DNA of 64,000 nucleotides, from NCBI GenBank assembly GCA_037783545.1, contig JBBELK010000515.1, positions 310,001 through 374,000 of the forward strand, read 5' to 3'. Source of the stretch: Henricia sp. BOLD:AAB3569. Taxonomy: Eukaryota; Echinodermata; Asteroidea; Spinulosida; Echinasteridae. The notes beneath the pieces were generated by a model that made no database searches, was not told the DNA's origin, and saw only the letters and a list, made by a program, of their open reading frames with translations. Shown in pieces: positions 59,501 to 64,000 of the stretch. Both the position numbers and the translations under genes were made by a program. The stretch's first letter is position 1; every line of letters begins with the position of its first letter.

Positions 59501-62500
59501 TGGGATTAGGTGCCAGCCATTAGGCATGCTGCTTTATGGCATCTGCCATTCCATTGTCACTATTTTATGAAAACACCTGGTGTATGCTCAATAACTAACG
59601 TGTATGTTCCACCTGTTCACCAATCCATTACACAGATGCAACAAGTTCAAGTGAACCTACTGAAGATCCAGCCAGGATTCAAATCCAACTTGCTCAGCTT
59701 GGTAGAAGACTACCAGGTGGAGGTTGCAAACTTTGTGGACGACTATACTGACAAGTAATTACAGCTTCTCAGCGTTCGCCCTTAACTTTTTTCCCAACTG
59801 GCCACCAGGACCAGTTGGCTTAAGTTTTGACTGGCCCGTTGGCGTTTCAAGTGGCCCGGTTCAAATTTCAATTCTGGTTGTTCATTTTACACACGTCGAC
59901 CTTTAGTGTTTGCAATAAACACATTTGAGTGAATATTAAAACTAGGAAAGTTTGATAGTCAAGGTTCTCCCCAGTACAAGTTTGAAAATGTGTGGTGAAT
60001 TTTTTAGCTATTCTTGGGTCTTAAAAAGGCTCCTTTGTTTAATACAAACTCACACGGATGCATGTTTTTGTGGACATTTCAATATTTTTACTAACAATTT
60101 TTAAAAATGGGCAGTGAAGCATTTATAAATTTAATGCAAACACTTTATGGAGGCCAACATAATTTTTTTAAAAATATTTGTCAACATTTATCCACAGTTA
60201 GTACAATTTTGTATGATGACTTTTTCATTACATTTTCACCTTCTGGAAGTCAATAAGCTGCAATCTTACAACCCAAATCCACTGTGACAGTCTGGTCGTC
60301 TGGTATTGGTAAAAAAAATTCATAGACCAGGCCGCTTCCCGGCCCGGGAACTAGTGCACGATCTGCAGGATCGACATCACTAACGGACACGGCCAGTATC
60401 CGTTCAGCTTTAAAAAGTATCACTGCACGGCACGGCCTTGATGGACGGGGCAAGGACTGCAGGCCAGGCGAGCCGTGCCAGCAAACCTGCCAGCGAGAGC
60501 GGCCGGTCAACTCTAGGCGCAGCGGCGCGGGCGGCAAAAACATGCAAAAACACGCGCGCACACGACACACTACACACTACACGGACGTTTCATGGCGCCA
60601 TCTTGGTAACTAGACTTGCACAAGTCTGAATCGCGACTCATTGCAGTTGCGGTCTGCACGCGCGCCCAGTTTACATACAATCACGCACGCACATAAGTGT
60701 CTTGGCGCGGACGGAAGTGTCATAGACTTGGACAAGTCTACATGTATTTACTGTCAACGGAGGGCGCTGTTTTCTTGCTTGGTAAAAACAAGATGGACGA
60801 CGACCATGCGTGCGTAAAATAAATTGGAAAATAAAATCTGCCACGCTCAACAAAAATGCGGAAACATGAAGAAAAAAACGCATTAAGGAAATTAACGCGG
60901 AAATTTCACATACATGGCATGGGTCTATTTGAATTCAACTGGACAACCGGACCATTCGGGGATGCTTTCTAGCTGGCCCGAGACGATTTCAACTGTCATT
61001 TGGCCAACGGACCAGTGCTAATTCGAACGCTGCTTCTAAGTAGCATTTTCCCCTCTCAAAATCAATCAAATAAATACGAGACAAACCTTAGATCATTTTT
61101 AGTATGCTAAATTGTGATGTTTCATATCAAAGGTCACAAACTTTTTTATGAAGAGCTAAATGATTATTACATTTCTATTACATTTCTATTACATTTCTAT
61201 GAAACGGCATCTAAAATTATTATATAAAATGAAGCTTTTGCGGATACCGTGCATTTCTGATACTGTGCAGCACAGAGCCCCAATCCAATGTGCGTGCACA
61301 CTGGGCGCACCAAAGCACACACGTAAGCGCACGTCATGCATCGAGTGAATGCACTGTTCCTGTATCGAGTGAATGCACTGTGCATGTGTGCAACGCACGT
61401 GTGAGTACAGTAACAAAAAATACTGTACAACAGAAACAAAAGCGCATGCAGTTGTAAACAATGCACATGAACTAAAGTTTTCAACACCAAACGGACACAA
61501 ATCTTGCGGAAATCTTGCAAAACAAAGAAGGTTTAAGCTTCATTTTATATAATAAGAATAATATTGGATGTCTTTTCGGGTGATATGAGAATATACCACA
61601 CTCGTCATGAAAATACCGAACTCGCCTTCGTCTCCATCAGTACCGGTATTTTCATGACTCCTGCAGTATATTCTCATATCACCCTCAAAGCCATCCAATA
61701 TTATATAAATTCTGCTCCTATAAATTTATAGTACCTGTTATGAATCTTTGCATTTATGATTCGATTTTCAGCTCATCAGTCAAAAATCATGATATATCAG
61801 ATTATCACTGAATCACAGTTTTTGGCAAGTTTATCTCGGACTCGGGCATGCTACCAAGTCATACAGTACATAATGCATTTCAGCACCTTAGAAGGAGCCA
61901 TCCTTTCACAAATTGCGGTGTAGGCTTTGTAATAATGTATAGTGCATTGTGCGTACACACAATATTTATTCGTAACCAGCCAGGAGACATACACTTTTAC
62001 ACACAGTAAGTCCTTCAATCACGTCCCATTCACGGGTGGTTCCAAATTGCAATATTGCTTTTGCATTTGTACATGACAGACAACCAATACGTGATGCCCC
62101 CAGCTGCAAAAAATGAGTCAAGTTATTCAATTTCCCGTTCGACAACCGTGATTTTGTTTTACTCAAATGTCGGGGTTCCCCACAATGAAAAACACTACAC
62201 ACTTTTAATAACGAATAAAGCAAATTTCACCCTGTTTCAGAAATAGTTTCAAGGCAGTTTTGTAAAATTAAACTTCTTGTCCTTGTAACCAGGGGTCCAA
62301 TGGTCCTGGGCATCCACCCAAGCGAAGCCAGCGACCGCCTCCAGCTCTTCCAAGCCCGCTTCGACGAAATCTATCGCAAGTTCATCACGTACTCCGGCGG
62401 TGAGGAACTCTTCGGTCTGGCCGTCACCGAGTACCCGGACATCCAGCGCATCAAACGCGAACTCTTGCTACTGCAGAAATTGTACCAGCTTTACAACGCG

Positions 62501-62592
62501 GTCATCGATAACGTAAACGGTTATTACGATATTCCATGGGTAGACGTCGACATTGAGAAAATTAATCAGGAGCTTATGGACTACCAGAACAA
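26390..62592 (+). CDS. DNAH8: Axonemal dynein heavy chain, DNAH5/DNAH8 type, N-terminal part (27 exons)
   Basis: Twenty-seven coding exons with GT-AG introns and fully compatible phases encode about 1,484 residues of an outer-arm (gamma-type) dynein heavy chain; the last exon ends in phase 2 and the gene continues past the window. Heavy chains power ciliary bending. This part is the tail: an acidic/proline-rich N-terminal extension (1-93), a conserved N-terminal block (125-270: [40 protein letters not shown]), then the DHC_N1 tail region from about residue 340 ([68 protein letters not shown]). Later blocks are [32 protein letters not shown] and [13 protein letters not shown]-like. Linker, P-loops and AAA modules lie downstream. 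Alignment to human DNAH5 from memory is colinear; the long N-terminal extension is what tips the symbol toward DNAH8, but one ancestral gene for both is possible. Confidence 0.95.
27745..28384. mobile_element. TGCGCAA-rich foldback element
   Basis: Ends are GCAGCCGTATCACGAAACTT and TTTCGTGAAATTGGCTGC. The interior repeats GTTGCGCAA, ACTTGCGCAA and TTACGCCATAA in both orientations. The same terminus (GCAGCCGATTTCACGAAGC) flanks the central loop of the palindrome at 15163-16961, and a lone right end is at 36252-36289. Confidence 0.82.
28556..28793. mobile_element. AATAGGGAGGTTT MITE, 238 bp
   Basis: AATAGGGAGGTTTCGGTGTG then CACGGTTAG mirrors CTAACCG and TATGCGACCTAAACCTCCTT ATT. No coding content is seen. 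Confidence 0.78.
29062..29262. mobile_element. TTAAGCCCGCCGCACAC MITE, 201 bp
   Basis: TTAAGCCCGCCGCACACCTT then TGCGATTTACCGG is mirrored exactly by CCGGTAAATCGCA and AAGGTGTGCGGCGGGCTTAA. Inner arms (TCGGACACCGGACC) also pair imperfectly. TTAA stands at both ends. Confidence 0.92.
29794..29879 (+). CDS. DNAH8: Dynein heavy chain exon 2
   Basis: Residues 45-73, [19 protein letters not shown] then KRRRGPPPP: a charged and proline-rich segment. Acceptor tttttaaag is weak; donor CCG|GTAAGA is strong. Conservation is not expected here, so support is phase fit and open frame. Confidence 0.72.
30013..31440 (-). repeat. Minisatellite array 2, same 28-bp unit, inverted
   Basis: About 50 imperfect copies of AAGGCAGTTTGACTTGACTT followed by GGGACTCG, the reverse complement of the unit at 24654-25170. 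Higher-order blocks recur (for example around 30500-30560 and 30690-30750). Minus-strand open frames through it are array artefacts. It fills much of intron 2. Confidence 0.95.
31793..32279. mobile_element. TAAACTCCT inverted-repeat element, copy 2
   Basis: Same ends and interior as 10852-11343: AGTCAAGTTTGACTGACCAT at the left and its complement at the right, with GGGAATGCACTGCATGACAA inside. It lies in dynein intron 2. Confidence 0.88.
32595..32971. mobile_element. TTAAAGGAAGGGAC element, copy 2
   Basis: TTAAAGGAAGGGACAACACT at the left; the right end (AGTGTTGTTCCTTCCTTGAT) has lost the clean TTAA. It contains a small internal palindrome, GATGACGTCAACCATGCAAC facing GTTGC...GACGTC, that copy 1 lacks. 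Confidence 0.82.
33122..33181 (+). CDS. DNAH8: Dynein heavy chain exon 3
   Basis: Residues 74-93, [20 protein letters not shown], between cttttcag and GTT|GTATGT, phase 0. A short poorly conserved linker; support is splice signals and phase. Confidence 0.68.
33961..34374. mobile_element. TTCCCATTGGACT inverted-repeat element
   Basis: GCATGTTCCCATTGGACTTT at the left and TAGTCCAATGGGAACACC at the right. CCCATTGGACT also occurs twice inside (near 34180 and 34300), and GTTACCGCGACC/GGTCGCAGTAGC blocks face each other. The structure suggests repeated internal subterminal repeats. Confidence 0.72.
34709..34851. mobile_element. TTAAAGGCACAGG foldback MITE, copy 2
   Basis: Complete hairpin with TTAA ends, loop near GCTCCATGCCTTTGCTATGG. 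The arms differ from copy 1 by a few bases in the CG-rich stretch. Confidence 0.92.
35108..35345 (-). mobile_element. tRNA-derived SINE on the minus strand
   Basis: Read on the minus strand: TATGGCCGAGCGGTTTGGTT (A-box region), GTGGGTTCGATTCCCAGCCG (B-box), then CCCTTGAGCAAGGCACTTTG and GGAGCAAATAAGTACCTTGT. The head resembles tRNA-Leu. The CTTGAGCAAGGCACT body is shared with the SINEs at 45553-45912 and 63405-63697. Confidence 0.8.
36898..37038. mobile_element. TTAAAGGCACAGG foldback MITE, copy 3
   Basis: Hairpin with TTAA ends; one base change (CACAGTCTC) in the left arm and TACTTCG instead of TATTTCG in the right. Confidence 0.92.
37229..37427. mobile_element. Inverted-repeat element around ATCGACGCCAT
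   Basis: GCTAACAAACCCTTTAACGG then TTATCGACGCCAT is mirrored by ATGGCGTCGATAA and CCGTGAAAGGGTTTATTGGC. About 200 bp, no coding content. Confidence 0.78.
37984..38639. mobile_element. GTCGGTCGCACC element with repeated CACGAAGTGGCGTATC palindromes
   Basis: The ends are GTCGGTCGCACCACGAAGTG with GCGTATC, mirrored at the right. Inside, CACGAAGTGGCGTATCG faces its complement at 38173-38208 and again at 38258-38292, so the same 17-base motif occurs six times in alternating orientation. Confidence 0.85.
38817..39303. mobile_element. Possible inverted-repeat element
   Basis: TCACATGAGGGAAATTGCTT faces GAAGCAATTTCTCCCATGTG. Between them are short CTTCGTT/CAATGAAG alternations. The ends are imperfect and the element is less certain than its neighbours. 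Confidence 0.5.
39400..39492 (+). CDS. DNAH8: Dynein heavy chain exon 4
   Basis: Residues 94-124, [20 protein letters not shown] then [11 protein letters not shown], helical and basic. Acceptor gctttttag, donor GCG|GTAAGT, phase 0. It leads into the conserved N-terminal block. Confidence 0.85.
39673..39705 (+). CDS. DNAH8: Dynein heavy chain exon 5 (33-bp microexon)
   Basis: Eleven codons, [11 protein letters not shown], matching the (L/M)D(A/N)RH-(N/Q)-(Y/F)-(L/I)F motif of DNAH5/8. Phase 0; donor AAG|GTAATA. A TTAA element begins ten bases after the exon. Confidence 0.92.
39715..40187. mobile_element. TTAAAGGCCC element, copy 2
   Basis: Left end TTAAAGGCCCTATAGATGAT, interior AAAGACATCAACAAACATAT, right end GGTCATTGCAAATAATACAG with a decayed terminus. 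Same family as 5641-6165. Confidence 0.82.
40313..40375 (+). CDS. DNAH8: Dynein heavy chain exon 6
   Basis: Residues 136-156, [21 protein letters not shown], phase 0. Aligns with the (V/L)A-x-x-L-x-(L/I)-x-x-x-(D/E)VE segment of DNAH5/8. Confidence 0.92.
40593..40692 (+). CDS. DNAH8: Dynein heavy chain exon 7
   Basis: Residues 157-189, [20 protein letters not shown] followed by [13 protein letters not shown], ending in phase 1. [12 protein letters not shown] is a clear DNAH5/8 landmark. Confidence 0.94.
41239..41480 (+). CDS. DNAH8: Dynein heavy chain exon 8
   Basis: Residues 190-270. [20 protein letters not shown] then [20 protein letters not shown] and [11 protein letters not shown] match the family's CVFFIRT...NMLDA.GG.L...(I/V)PAL pattern. 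Phase 1 in, phase 0 out. Confidence 0.95.
41555..42080 (+). mobile_element. TTAAAG element with TTCGCCC repeats, copy 3
   Basis: TTAAAGGCAGTATACATGAT at the left and AATTATGTATACTATCCTTAA at the right. It holds the longest run of CACTTCG(C/T)CC units of the set (41740-41925), first in one orientation and then inverted. Confidence 0.88.
42374..42554 (+). CDS. DNAH8: Dynein heavy chain exon 9
   Basis: Residues 271-330, [20 protein letters not shown] followed by [20 protein letters not shown] and a helical end. GWG(E/D)-like start matches the family. Donor CTG|GTTAGT is slightly unusual; phase 1. Confidence 0.93.
42832..42900 (+). mobile_element. tRNA-like SINE head in intron 9
   Basis: GCCTCCTAGCTCAGTGGTAG then AGCATCTGCC and GTCGGGTTCGAACCCCATTG: A-box and intact B-box. 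The acceptor ends do not pair, so it is a SINE monomer related to those at 3648-5225, not a tRNA gene. Confidence 0.7.
42971..43230 (+). CDS. DNAH8: Dynein heavy chain exon 10
   Basis: Residues 331-417 and start of the DHC_N1 tail domain. [40 protein letters not shown] and LEQIKSP match closely. Phase 1 in, 0 out. Confidence 0.97.
43296..43518. mobile_element. CTACTCTCAATAAG element, copy 2
   Basis: CTACTTACAATAAGTTAGGG at the left and CACTAACTTATTGTGAGTAG at the right, interior as in 8755-8960. It starts 66 bases downstream of exon 10. Confidence 0.85.
43842..43940 (+). CDS. DNAH8: Dynein heavy chain exon 11
   Basis: Residues 418-450, [20 protein letters not shown] then [13 protein letters not shown]. 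This is one of the best conserved stretches of DHC_N1. Phase 0. Confidence 0.97.
44139..44320 (+). CDS. DNAH8: Dynein heavy chain exon 12
   Basis: Residues 451-510. [20 protein letters not shown] then [14 protein letters not shown] is diagnostic of axonemal heavy chains. Donor ACG|GTAAAT, phase 2. Confidence 0.97.
44321..45428. other. Dynein intron 12
   Basis: 1.1 kb. I recognise no element. The only candidate trace is a TTAAGGGCCTATGACATG start near 44432 with no matching end. Confidence 0.5.
45429..45548 (+). CDS. DNAH8: Dynein heavy chain exon 13
   Basis: Residues 511-550. [20 protein letters not shown] then [12 protein letters not shown], phase 2 in and out. The YQ.CFHKTK motif matches DNAH5. 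The donor AG|GTCAGT is followed within five bases by a SINE. Confidence 0.96.
45553..45912 (+). mobile_element. tRNA-Leu-type SINE directly after a splice donor
   Basis: Head GTGCTATGGCCGAGCGGTCT, B-box GTGGGTTCGATTCC, body CTTGAGCAAGGCACCTAATC and GGTAACGCACTTTAAAGATC, tail AATAAATAAAAAATAAAAAA. About 360 bp and nearly full length. Same family as the copy at 63405-63697. Confidence 0.9.
46347..46697. mobile_element. Inverted-repeat element in intron 13
   Basis: CGCTCGTACCCTCCGGCCCT then TACAGGGCACTGGGATGGGC is mirrored with a few changes by GCCCATCCCAGCGCCCTGTA and CACGGTGGGTATGAGCG. Confidence 0.82.
46759..47030. mobile_element. GGCCCAATTTCATAGAGC element
   Basis: GGCCCAATTTCATAGAGC at the left and GCTCTATGAAATTGGGCC at the right, about 272 bp. 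Inner CGTGTGCTTACTGTAGC has no clear partner. Confidence 0.82.
47096..47297 (+). CDS. DNAH8: Dynein heavy chain exon 14
   Basis: Residues 551-618. [40 protein letters not shown] and [20 protein letters not shown] match the DNAH5 order. Phase 2 in, 0 out. Confidence 0.97.
47627..47767. mobile_element. TTAAAGGCACAGG foldback MITE, copy 4
   Basis: Hairpin with TTAA ends in dynein intron 14, 56 bases before exon 15. One terminal change (CTGTGCGTTTAA). Confidence 0.92.
47823..47918 (+). CDS. DNAH8: Dynein heavy chain exon 15
   Basis: Residues 619-650, [20 protein letters not shown] then [12 protein letters not shown]. Phase 0, donor AGT|GTAAGT. Aligns with (F/M)D-(Q/A)DYEEF of the family. Confidence 0.96.
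48030..48096 (+). mobile_element. tRNA-like SINE head with near-complete acceptor pairing
   Basis: GCTTGGTGGTCGAGTGTTTA then GGTCATGGGTTCGAATCCCA and CCCAAGCA. Six of seven acceptor pairs and the T-arm are intact. The D and anticodon arms are poor, so a SINE head is more likely than a working tRNA. Confidence 0.6.
48213..48352. mobile_element. TTAAAGGCACAGG foldback MITE, copy 5, nested
   Basis: Inserted with TTAA duplication into a TTAAAGGCCC-related element: GACTTAA before it and TTAAAGTGTTAACAGCAATG after it are contiguous in the related copy at 22786-23162 (ACTCAAAGTGTTGATAGCAATG). This fixes the order of insertion. Confidence 0.88.
48676..48939 (+). CDS. DNAH8: Dynein heavy chain exon 16
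   Basis: Residues 651-738. [40 protein letters not shown] and [13 protein letters not shown] carry the PP(V/I)AGKI.WAR(Q)L landmark of the dynein tail. Phase 0. Confidence 0.98.
48977..49100. repeat. Fragment of the CCGCCATAGCTGGGATGCAG repeat
   Basis: CCTTACCTGTACACATCTGC then CATAGCTGGGATGCAG and CATCCATGACGCGTGAAATG match bases 512-620 of the duplicated region. It is a single-ended fragment in intron 16. Confidence 0.75.
49305..49370 (+). CDS. DNAH8: Dynein heavy chain exon 17
   Basis: Residues 739-760, [22 protein letters not shown]. Matches (A/K)I.R.YN.MA.VLLE(F/Y)E. Phase 0. Confidence 0.96.
49917..50146 (+). CDS. DNAH8: Dynein heavy chain exon 18
   Basis: Residues 761-836. [40 protein letters not shown] and EIPESAG. 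The LFVNFDP(Q)(I/V)L motif is characteristic. Phase 2 out. Confidence 0.98.
51071..51222 (+). CDS. DNAH8: Dynein heavy chain exon 19
   Basis: Residues 837-887. [20 protein letters not shown] and [18 protein letters not shown] match the ...PGL..L.WTSL motif. Phase 2 in, 1 out. Confidence 0.97.
51630..51885. mobile_element. GGGTCATTCTATAAATTTGG element, copy 2
   Basis: Same termini and interior as 21522-21762; right end GGACCCCAAATTTATAGAAT GACCC. In dynein intron 19. Confidence 0.88.
52049..52256 (+). CDS. DNAH8: Dynein heavy chain exon 20
   Basis: Residues 888-956. [20 protein letters not shown] then [20 protein letters not shown] correspond to the RIDAIL..MS.T.LC.LP..EP segment of DNAH5. 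Phase 1 in, 2 out. Confidence 0.97.
52257..53468. other. Dynein intron 20
   Basis: 1.2 kb with no clear transposon. 52520-52720 is rich in GTGTGTGCGCG-type sequence, and 52970-53060 may be old repeat sequence. No exon is seen. Confidence 0.5.
53469..53677 (+). CDS. DNAH8: Dynein heavy chain exon 21
   Basis: Residues 957-1026. [20 protein letters not shown], then a cysteine cluster ([17 protein letters not shown], four Cys in eight residues) and [10 protein letters not shown]. The region is variable in the family; the cluster is noted under findings. Phase 2 in, 1 out. Confidence 0.95.
53692..54213 (+). mobile_element. TTAAAG element with TTCGCCC repeats, copy 4
   Basis: Complete copy with TTAA at both ends, beginning 15 bases after exon 21 and ending 88 bases before exon 22. 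It therefore makes up most of intron 21 (624 bp). Confidence 0.9.
54302..54567 (+). CDS. DNAH8: Dynein heavy chain exon 22
   Basis: Residues 1027-1115. [40 protein letters not shown] and [16 protein letters not shown]. Matches PIF.A.V.L.IP.I...P.L.D.QQ..NK.V. Donor AAG|GTTAGA is weak. Phase 0 out. Confidence 0.97.
54591..55124. mobile_element. TTAAAGGCCC element, copy 3, inverted
   Basis: Starts TTAAAGGCCCAGTGGATCAT and ends ACCGATCATCTACAGGGCCT TTAA. It is the reverse of 5641-6165 and begins 24 bases after exon 22. Confidence 0.88.
55384..55953 (+). pseudogene. Tc1-like transposon remnant
   Basis: Left end CACTACCCGTCAAAACTTTG then GAAACACC, right end GGTGTTTCCAAAGTTTTGAT GGGTAG. A frame at 55509-55646 ([20 protein letters not shown] then [16 protein letters not shown]) is the DDE-domain end of a Tc1 transposase. 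The N-terminal DNA-binding part and most of the catalytic core are missing, so it is dead. Confidence 0.9.
56037..56198 (+). CDS. DNAH8: Dynein heavy chain exon 23
   Basis: Residues 1116-1169. [20 protein letters not shown] then [21 protein letters not shown] charged linker, then the ENKEIVKLV.VL-like block. Phase 0. Confidence 0.95.
56372..56796 (+). pseudogene. LINE 3' end (reverse-transcriptase C-terminal tail)
   Basis: One frame (56372-56707) reads [49 protein letters not shown] then NCLPVDIR, the standard C-terminal tail of CR1/L2/Rex-type LINE polyproteins, with one internal stop after LRSAN. A short 3' UTR (GGATGTGTGCGCTATATAAA) and an ATT microsatellite follow. The copy is 5'-truncated. 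Confidence 0.88.
57019..57141 (+). CDS. DNAH8: Dynein heavy chain exon 24
   Basis: Residues 1170-1210. [20 protein letters not shown] then [19 protein letters not shown], matching F..(Y/F)N..W...(K/E)E......F....PLLSEFE.QI.(Y/F)(F/Y)Q. Phase 0. Confidence 0.96.
57142..57853. other. Dynein intron 24
   Basis: About 0.7 kb. No full element is recognised; GAGTAAGGTTTTCTAGTCAA near 57787 resembles the inside of the TTAAAGGCCC family, so part may be an old copy. Confidence 0.5.
57854..58258 (+). CDS. DNAH8: Dynein heavy chain exon 25 (largest, 405 bp)
   Basis: Residues 1211-1345. [60 protein letters not shown] and [20 protein letters not shown]. The RPIKDLDD(V/I)R.AMAAL block is a hallmark of DNAH5/8. 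Phase 0. Base composition is clearly GC-richer than the flanks. Confidence 0.98.
58287..59119. mobile_element. Mariner-like element with long inverted arms, 833 bp
   Basis: CAGGGTGGATGAAAAAAAAA at the left and GTTTTTTTGATCCACCCTG at the right, flanked by TA. The arms stay complementary for about 260 bp (for example GAGATATCATCTGTTAGGGT and GGTTGACTGAGCATGCAGTG). The middle (58560-58850) has no intact frame. It starts 28 bases after exon 25. Confidence 0.9.
59270..59389. repeat. 120-bp hairpin with a repeated loop motif
   Basis: Arms of about 38 bp (ATAACTTTATGAAATTGCTC then ATGGTATAGCCACAGAC) are perfectly complementary. The loop has AAAATATCCACAAAG twice. Confidence 0.92.
59636..59754 (+). 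CDS. DNAH8: Dynein heavy chain exon 26
   Basis: Residues 1346-1384, [20 protein letters not shown] then [19 protein letters not shown], matching (V/L)Q..L..(L/I)QP.FK..L...V. Phase 2 out. Confidence 0.96.
59763..61038. mobile_element. Probable inverted-repeat element filling intron 26
   Basis: CAGCTTCTCAGCGTTCGCCC near the left faces AATTCGAACGCTGCTTCTAA at the right. Inside each end, blocks of ACTGGCC/GGCCAGT and GGACCAGTTGG/CCAACGGACC face each other. The centre is CpG-rich (60330-60720). Less sure than the smaller elements. Confidence 0.5.
61217..61555. mobile_element. TTATTATATAAAATGAAGCTT element
   Basis: TTATTATATAAAATGAAGCT at the left and AGCTTCATTTTATATAATAA at the right. The interior is rich in ATGCACTG and GTGCGTG motifs. 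A second inverted-repeat element starts only a few bases later. Confidence 0.78.
61559..61703. mobile_element. TAATATTGGATG hairpin element
   Basis: TAATATTGGATG and GGGTGATATGAGAATATACC face GTATATTCTCATATCACCC and CCATCCAATATTA. GTCATGAAAATACCG inside also pairs with CGGTATTTTCATGAC. Confidence 0.88.
62293..62592 (+). CDS. DNAH8: Dynein heavy chain exon 27 (last in window)
   Basis: Residues 1385-1484. [60 protein letters not shown] and [14 protein letters not shown] match DNAH5 nearly residue for residue. Ends in phase 2 at AA|GTTAGT, so the protein continues. This exon precedes the linker (DHC_N2) region. Confidence 0.98.
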
Positions 62593-62719
62593 GTTAGTTA
62601 CATTTTTGAATTTCACTTTTATTCAATTTAAAAAACAAAACAAATAATAGACGAATCCCAAATTAACCAATTTGAGAACGGTCTGCGCATTTCCGGGTTT
62701 GATAACGGGGCTCTTCATG

Positions 62720-63753
62720 TTAAAGGGGCTATGTCATGGTTTGCGCATGCGCAGCAAAACTTGAAAAAGTGTGGCTAACTTTTTCAAGTTTTGTCGCCAG
62801 GTTTTGCATATCCTATTCAATCTTTGCCATCCCTTATAATTCTTTAGTAATTTTGGCAGTGGTGTACTTGTCAACGTCCAGGATGTCCTGATGCATTACT
62901 TTTTACTTGGAATCGCACTGTTTTTTTAAGCCGCCAAACATCGACATCACCGTTTGTGCGACCGTCATTAAAAAGAGAGTTATTTCATCCCATAAAAAAA
63001 CTTGACAAAACATGACAGACCGGCATCGAATGATATGAATGACATGGTTGGATACAGCAATTTACTTAACCTTGTTTTCCATAAAAACTGACATGCTTAT
63101 TTTACAGCATACCTTCTGTCCTTGGAAAGACACAGTGGCCGCCACCGCTGTACGATTTTGTTTTTCCAGACATTAATCGCGCAATCGCGCCCACGCGATG
63201 CCAAATCGAACGAATGCGCGCACACGATGCACAATGTAGTTGAATTCTGCGTATTGTAAACACTCATGAACAAACACACTGCCCATGCGGCACGTGCTAA
63301 GTACACGATGTACACAACTATAGCACACGTACCAATGGCGTTGTGTAACGAAATTGCACTACATTTATGTGAGCCCGCACGTATGTCAAAATATGAAAGG
63401 ATTTGGCGCATGTGGGTTCGATTCCGGGCCGCGACAGGTTGTGACACTTGTGCTCTTGAGAAAGGCACTTAATCACACTTTCTCCATCCTTCGGAAGGGA
63501 TGTAAAGCCGTTGGTCCGGTGTGTTAGGTAAAGTAACGCACTTTAAAGATCCCAGAGCATTTCTTCGTGAAGAGAAGGGGAGGGATTCCCCGGTGTCTCT
63601 GGCCGTATCTAATTCATCATGGGTTTCCTCACGCTTGCCGCGCGAGCGACAGTGCAATGGGCACTATTGAGGAATCCTTGGTTTCAGTACCAGAAATAAA
63701 TAATAATAATAATAATAATAATAATGCGCAAACCGTGACATAGCCCCTTTATA
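62720..63753. mobile_element. TTAAAGGGGCTATGTCA element with nested SINE
   Basis: TTAAAGGGGCTATGTCATGG then TTTGCGCATGCGC at the left, GCGCAAACCGTGACATAGCC then CCTTTATA at the right. A SINE (63405-63697) and an ATA microsatellite lie just inside the right end. Confidence 0.85.
63405..63725 (+). mobile_element. 5'-truncated tRNA-SINE with (ATA)n tail
   Basis: Begins at the B-box (GTGGGTTCGATTCCGGGCCG), then CTTGAGAAAGGCACTTAATC, GGTCCGGTGTGTTAGGTAAA and GGGATTCCCCGGTGTCTCTG, ending in about nine ATA/TAA units. Same family as 45553-45912. Confidence 0.88.
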
Positions 63754-64000
63754 GAGTGGAACATTTGAAGTAATTTACAAACTGTAATAAACATATCTTA
63801 GTATCATAGTTTTCAAGGACGGATTTGGCTTTTAGTTAAGTGTAGGGTTATGACTCCTACTGTGTCCTGAAAACACGCCCTGCTAGGGGGTTCTGGAAAA
63901 TTTTGAAATTTTGGTGCTTTCTCATGCAATCTAATATTTAATATATTTCTTTAACGTTAGTGCGCCGCTCAAGAGTTGGGTTGCAATCCCCTCTACCCCC
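63754..64000. other. Dynein intron 27, right edge
   Basis: Nothing recognised. No acceptor followed by dynein-like coding sequence was found before the window ends. Confidence 0.5.

Overview
This is nuclear DNA from an animal, most likely a marine invertebrate deuterostome. An echinoderm fits best; amphioxus or a hemichordate is possible. The evidence is split genes with GT-AG introns, tRNA-derived SINEs, many small inverted-repeat transposons, an LTR retrotransposon, a LINE tail and Tc1/mariner remnants. The species cannot be fixed from sequence alone. All three genes lie on the + strand.

Region 1 (1-7.7 kb) holds the 3' end of a CIN85/CD2AP-like adaptor gene. It has two near-identical copies of one 52-codon exon, a proline-rich exon, and a last exon coding the C-terminal coiled coil with its stop at 7689-7691. 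Between the exons lie a tandem tRNA-like array broken by three transposon insertions and two larger TTAA-flanked elements. Region 2 (7.7-15.0 kb) is intergenic and filled with MITEs.

Region 3 (15.0-22.2 kb) is a complete TIMM13 gene: three exons, 97 residues, both CX3C motifs. Its first intron holds a 1.8 kb near-perfect palindrome flanked by a 12-bp direct repeat, and a 2.5 kb LTR retrotransposon whose two 254-bp LTRs look identical. Region 4 (22.2-26.4 kb) is intergenic and ends in a 28-bp minisatellite.

Region 5 (26.4-64 kb, running off the right edge) is the 5' part of an outer-arm axonemal dynein heavy chain of the DNAH5/DNAH8 type. I place 27 coding exons whose phases all join, giving about 1,484 residues of the tail. 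The linker and the AAA motor ring lie beyond the window. A second, longer array of the same 28-bp minisatellite, in opposite orientation, lies in intron 2, so the two arrays bracket exons 1 and 2.

The genes are not an operon. They share only their strand: an endocytic/cytoskeletal adaptor, a mitochondrial import chaperone and a ciliary motor. The more unusual content is the repeat landscape. Several unrelated inverted-repeat families all begin TTAAAGG, nested insertions give a relative order of events, and several elements sit only 5-30 bases downstream of dynein splice donors.
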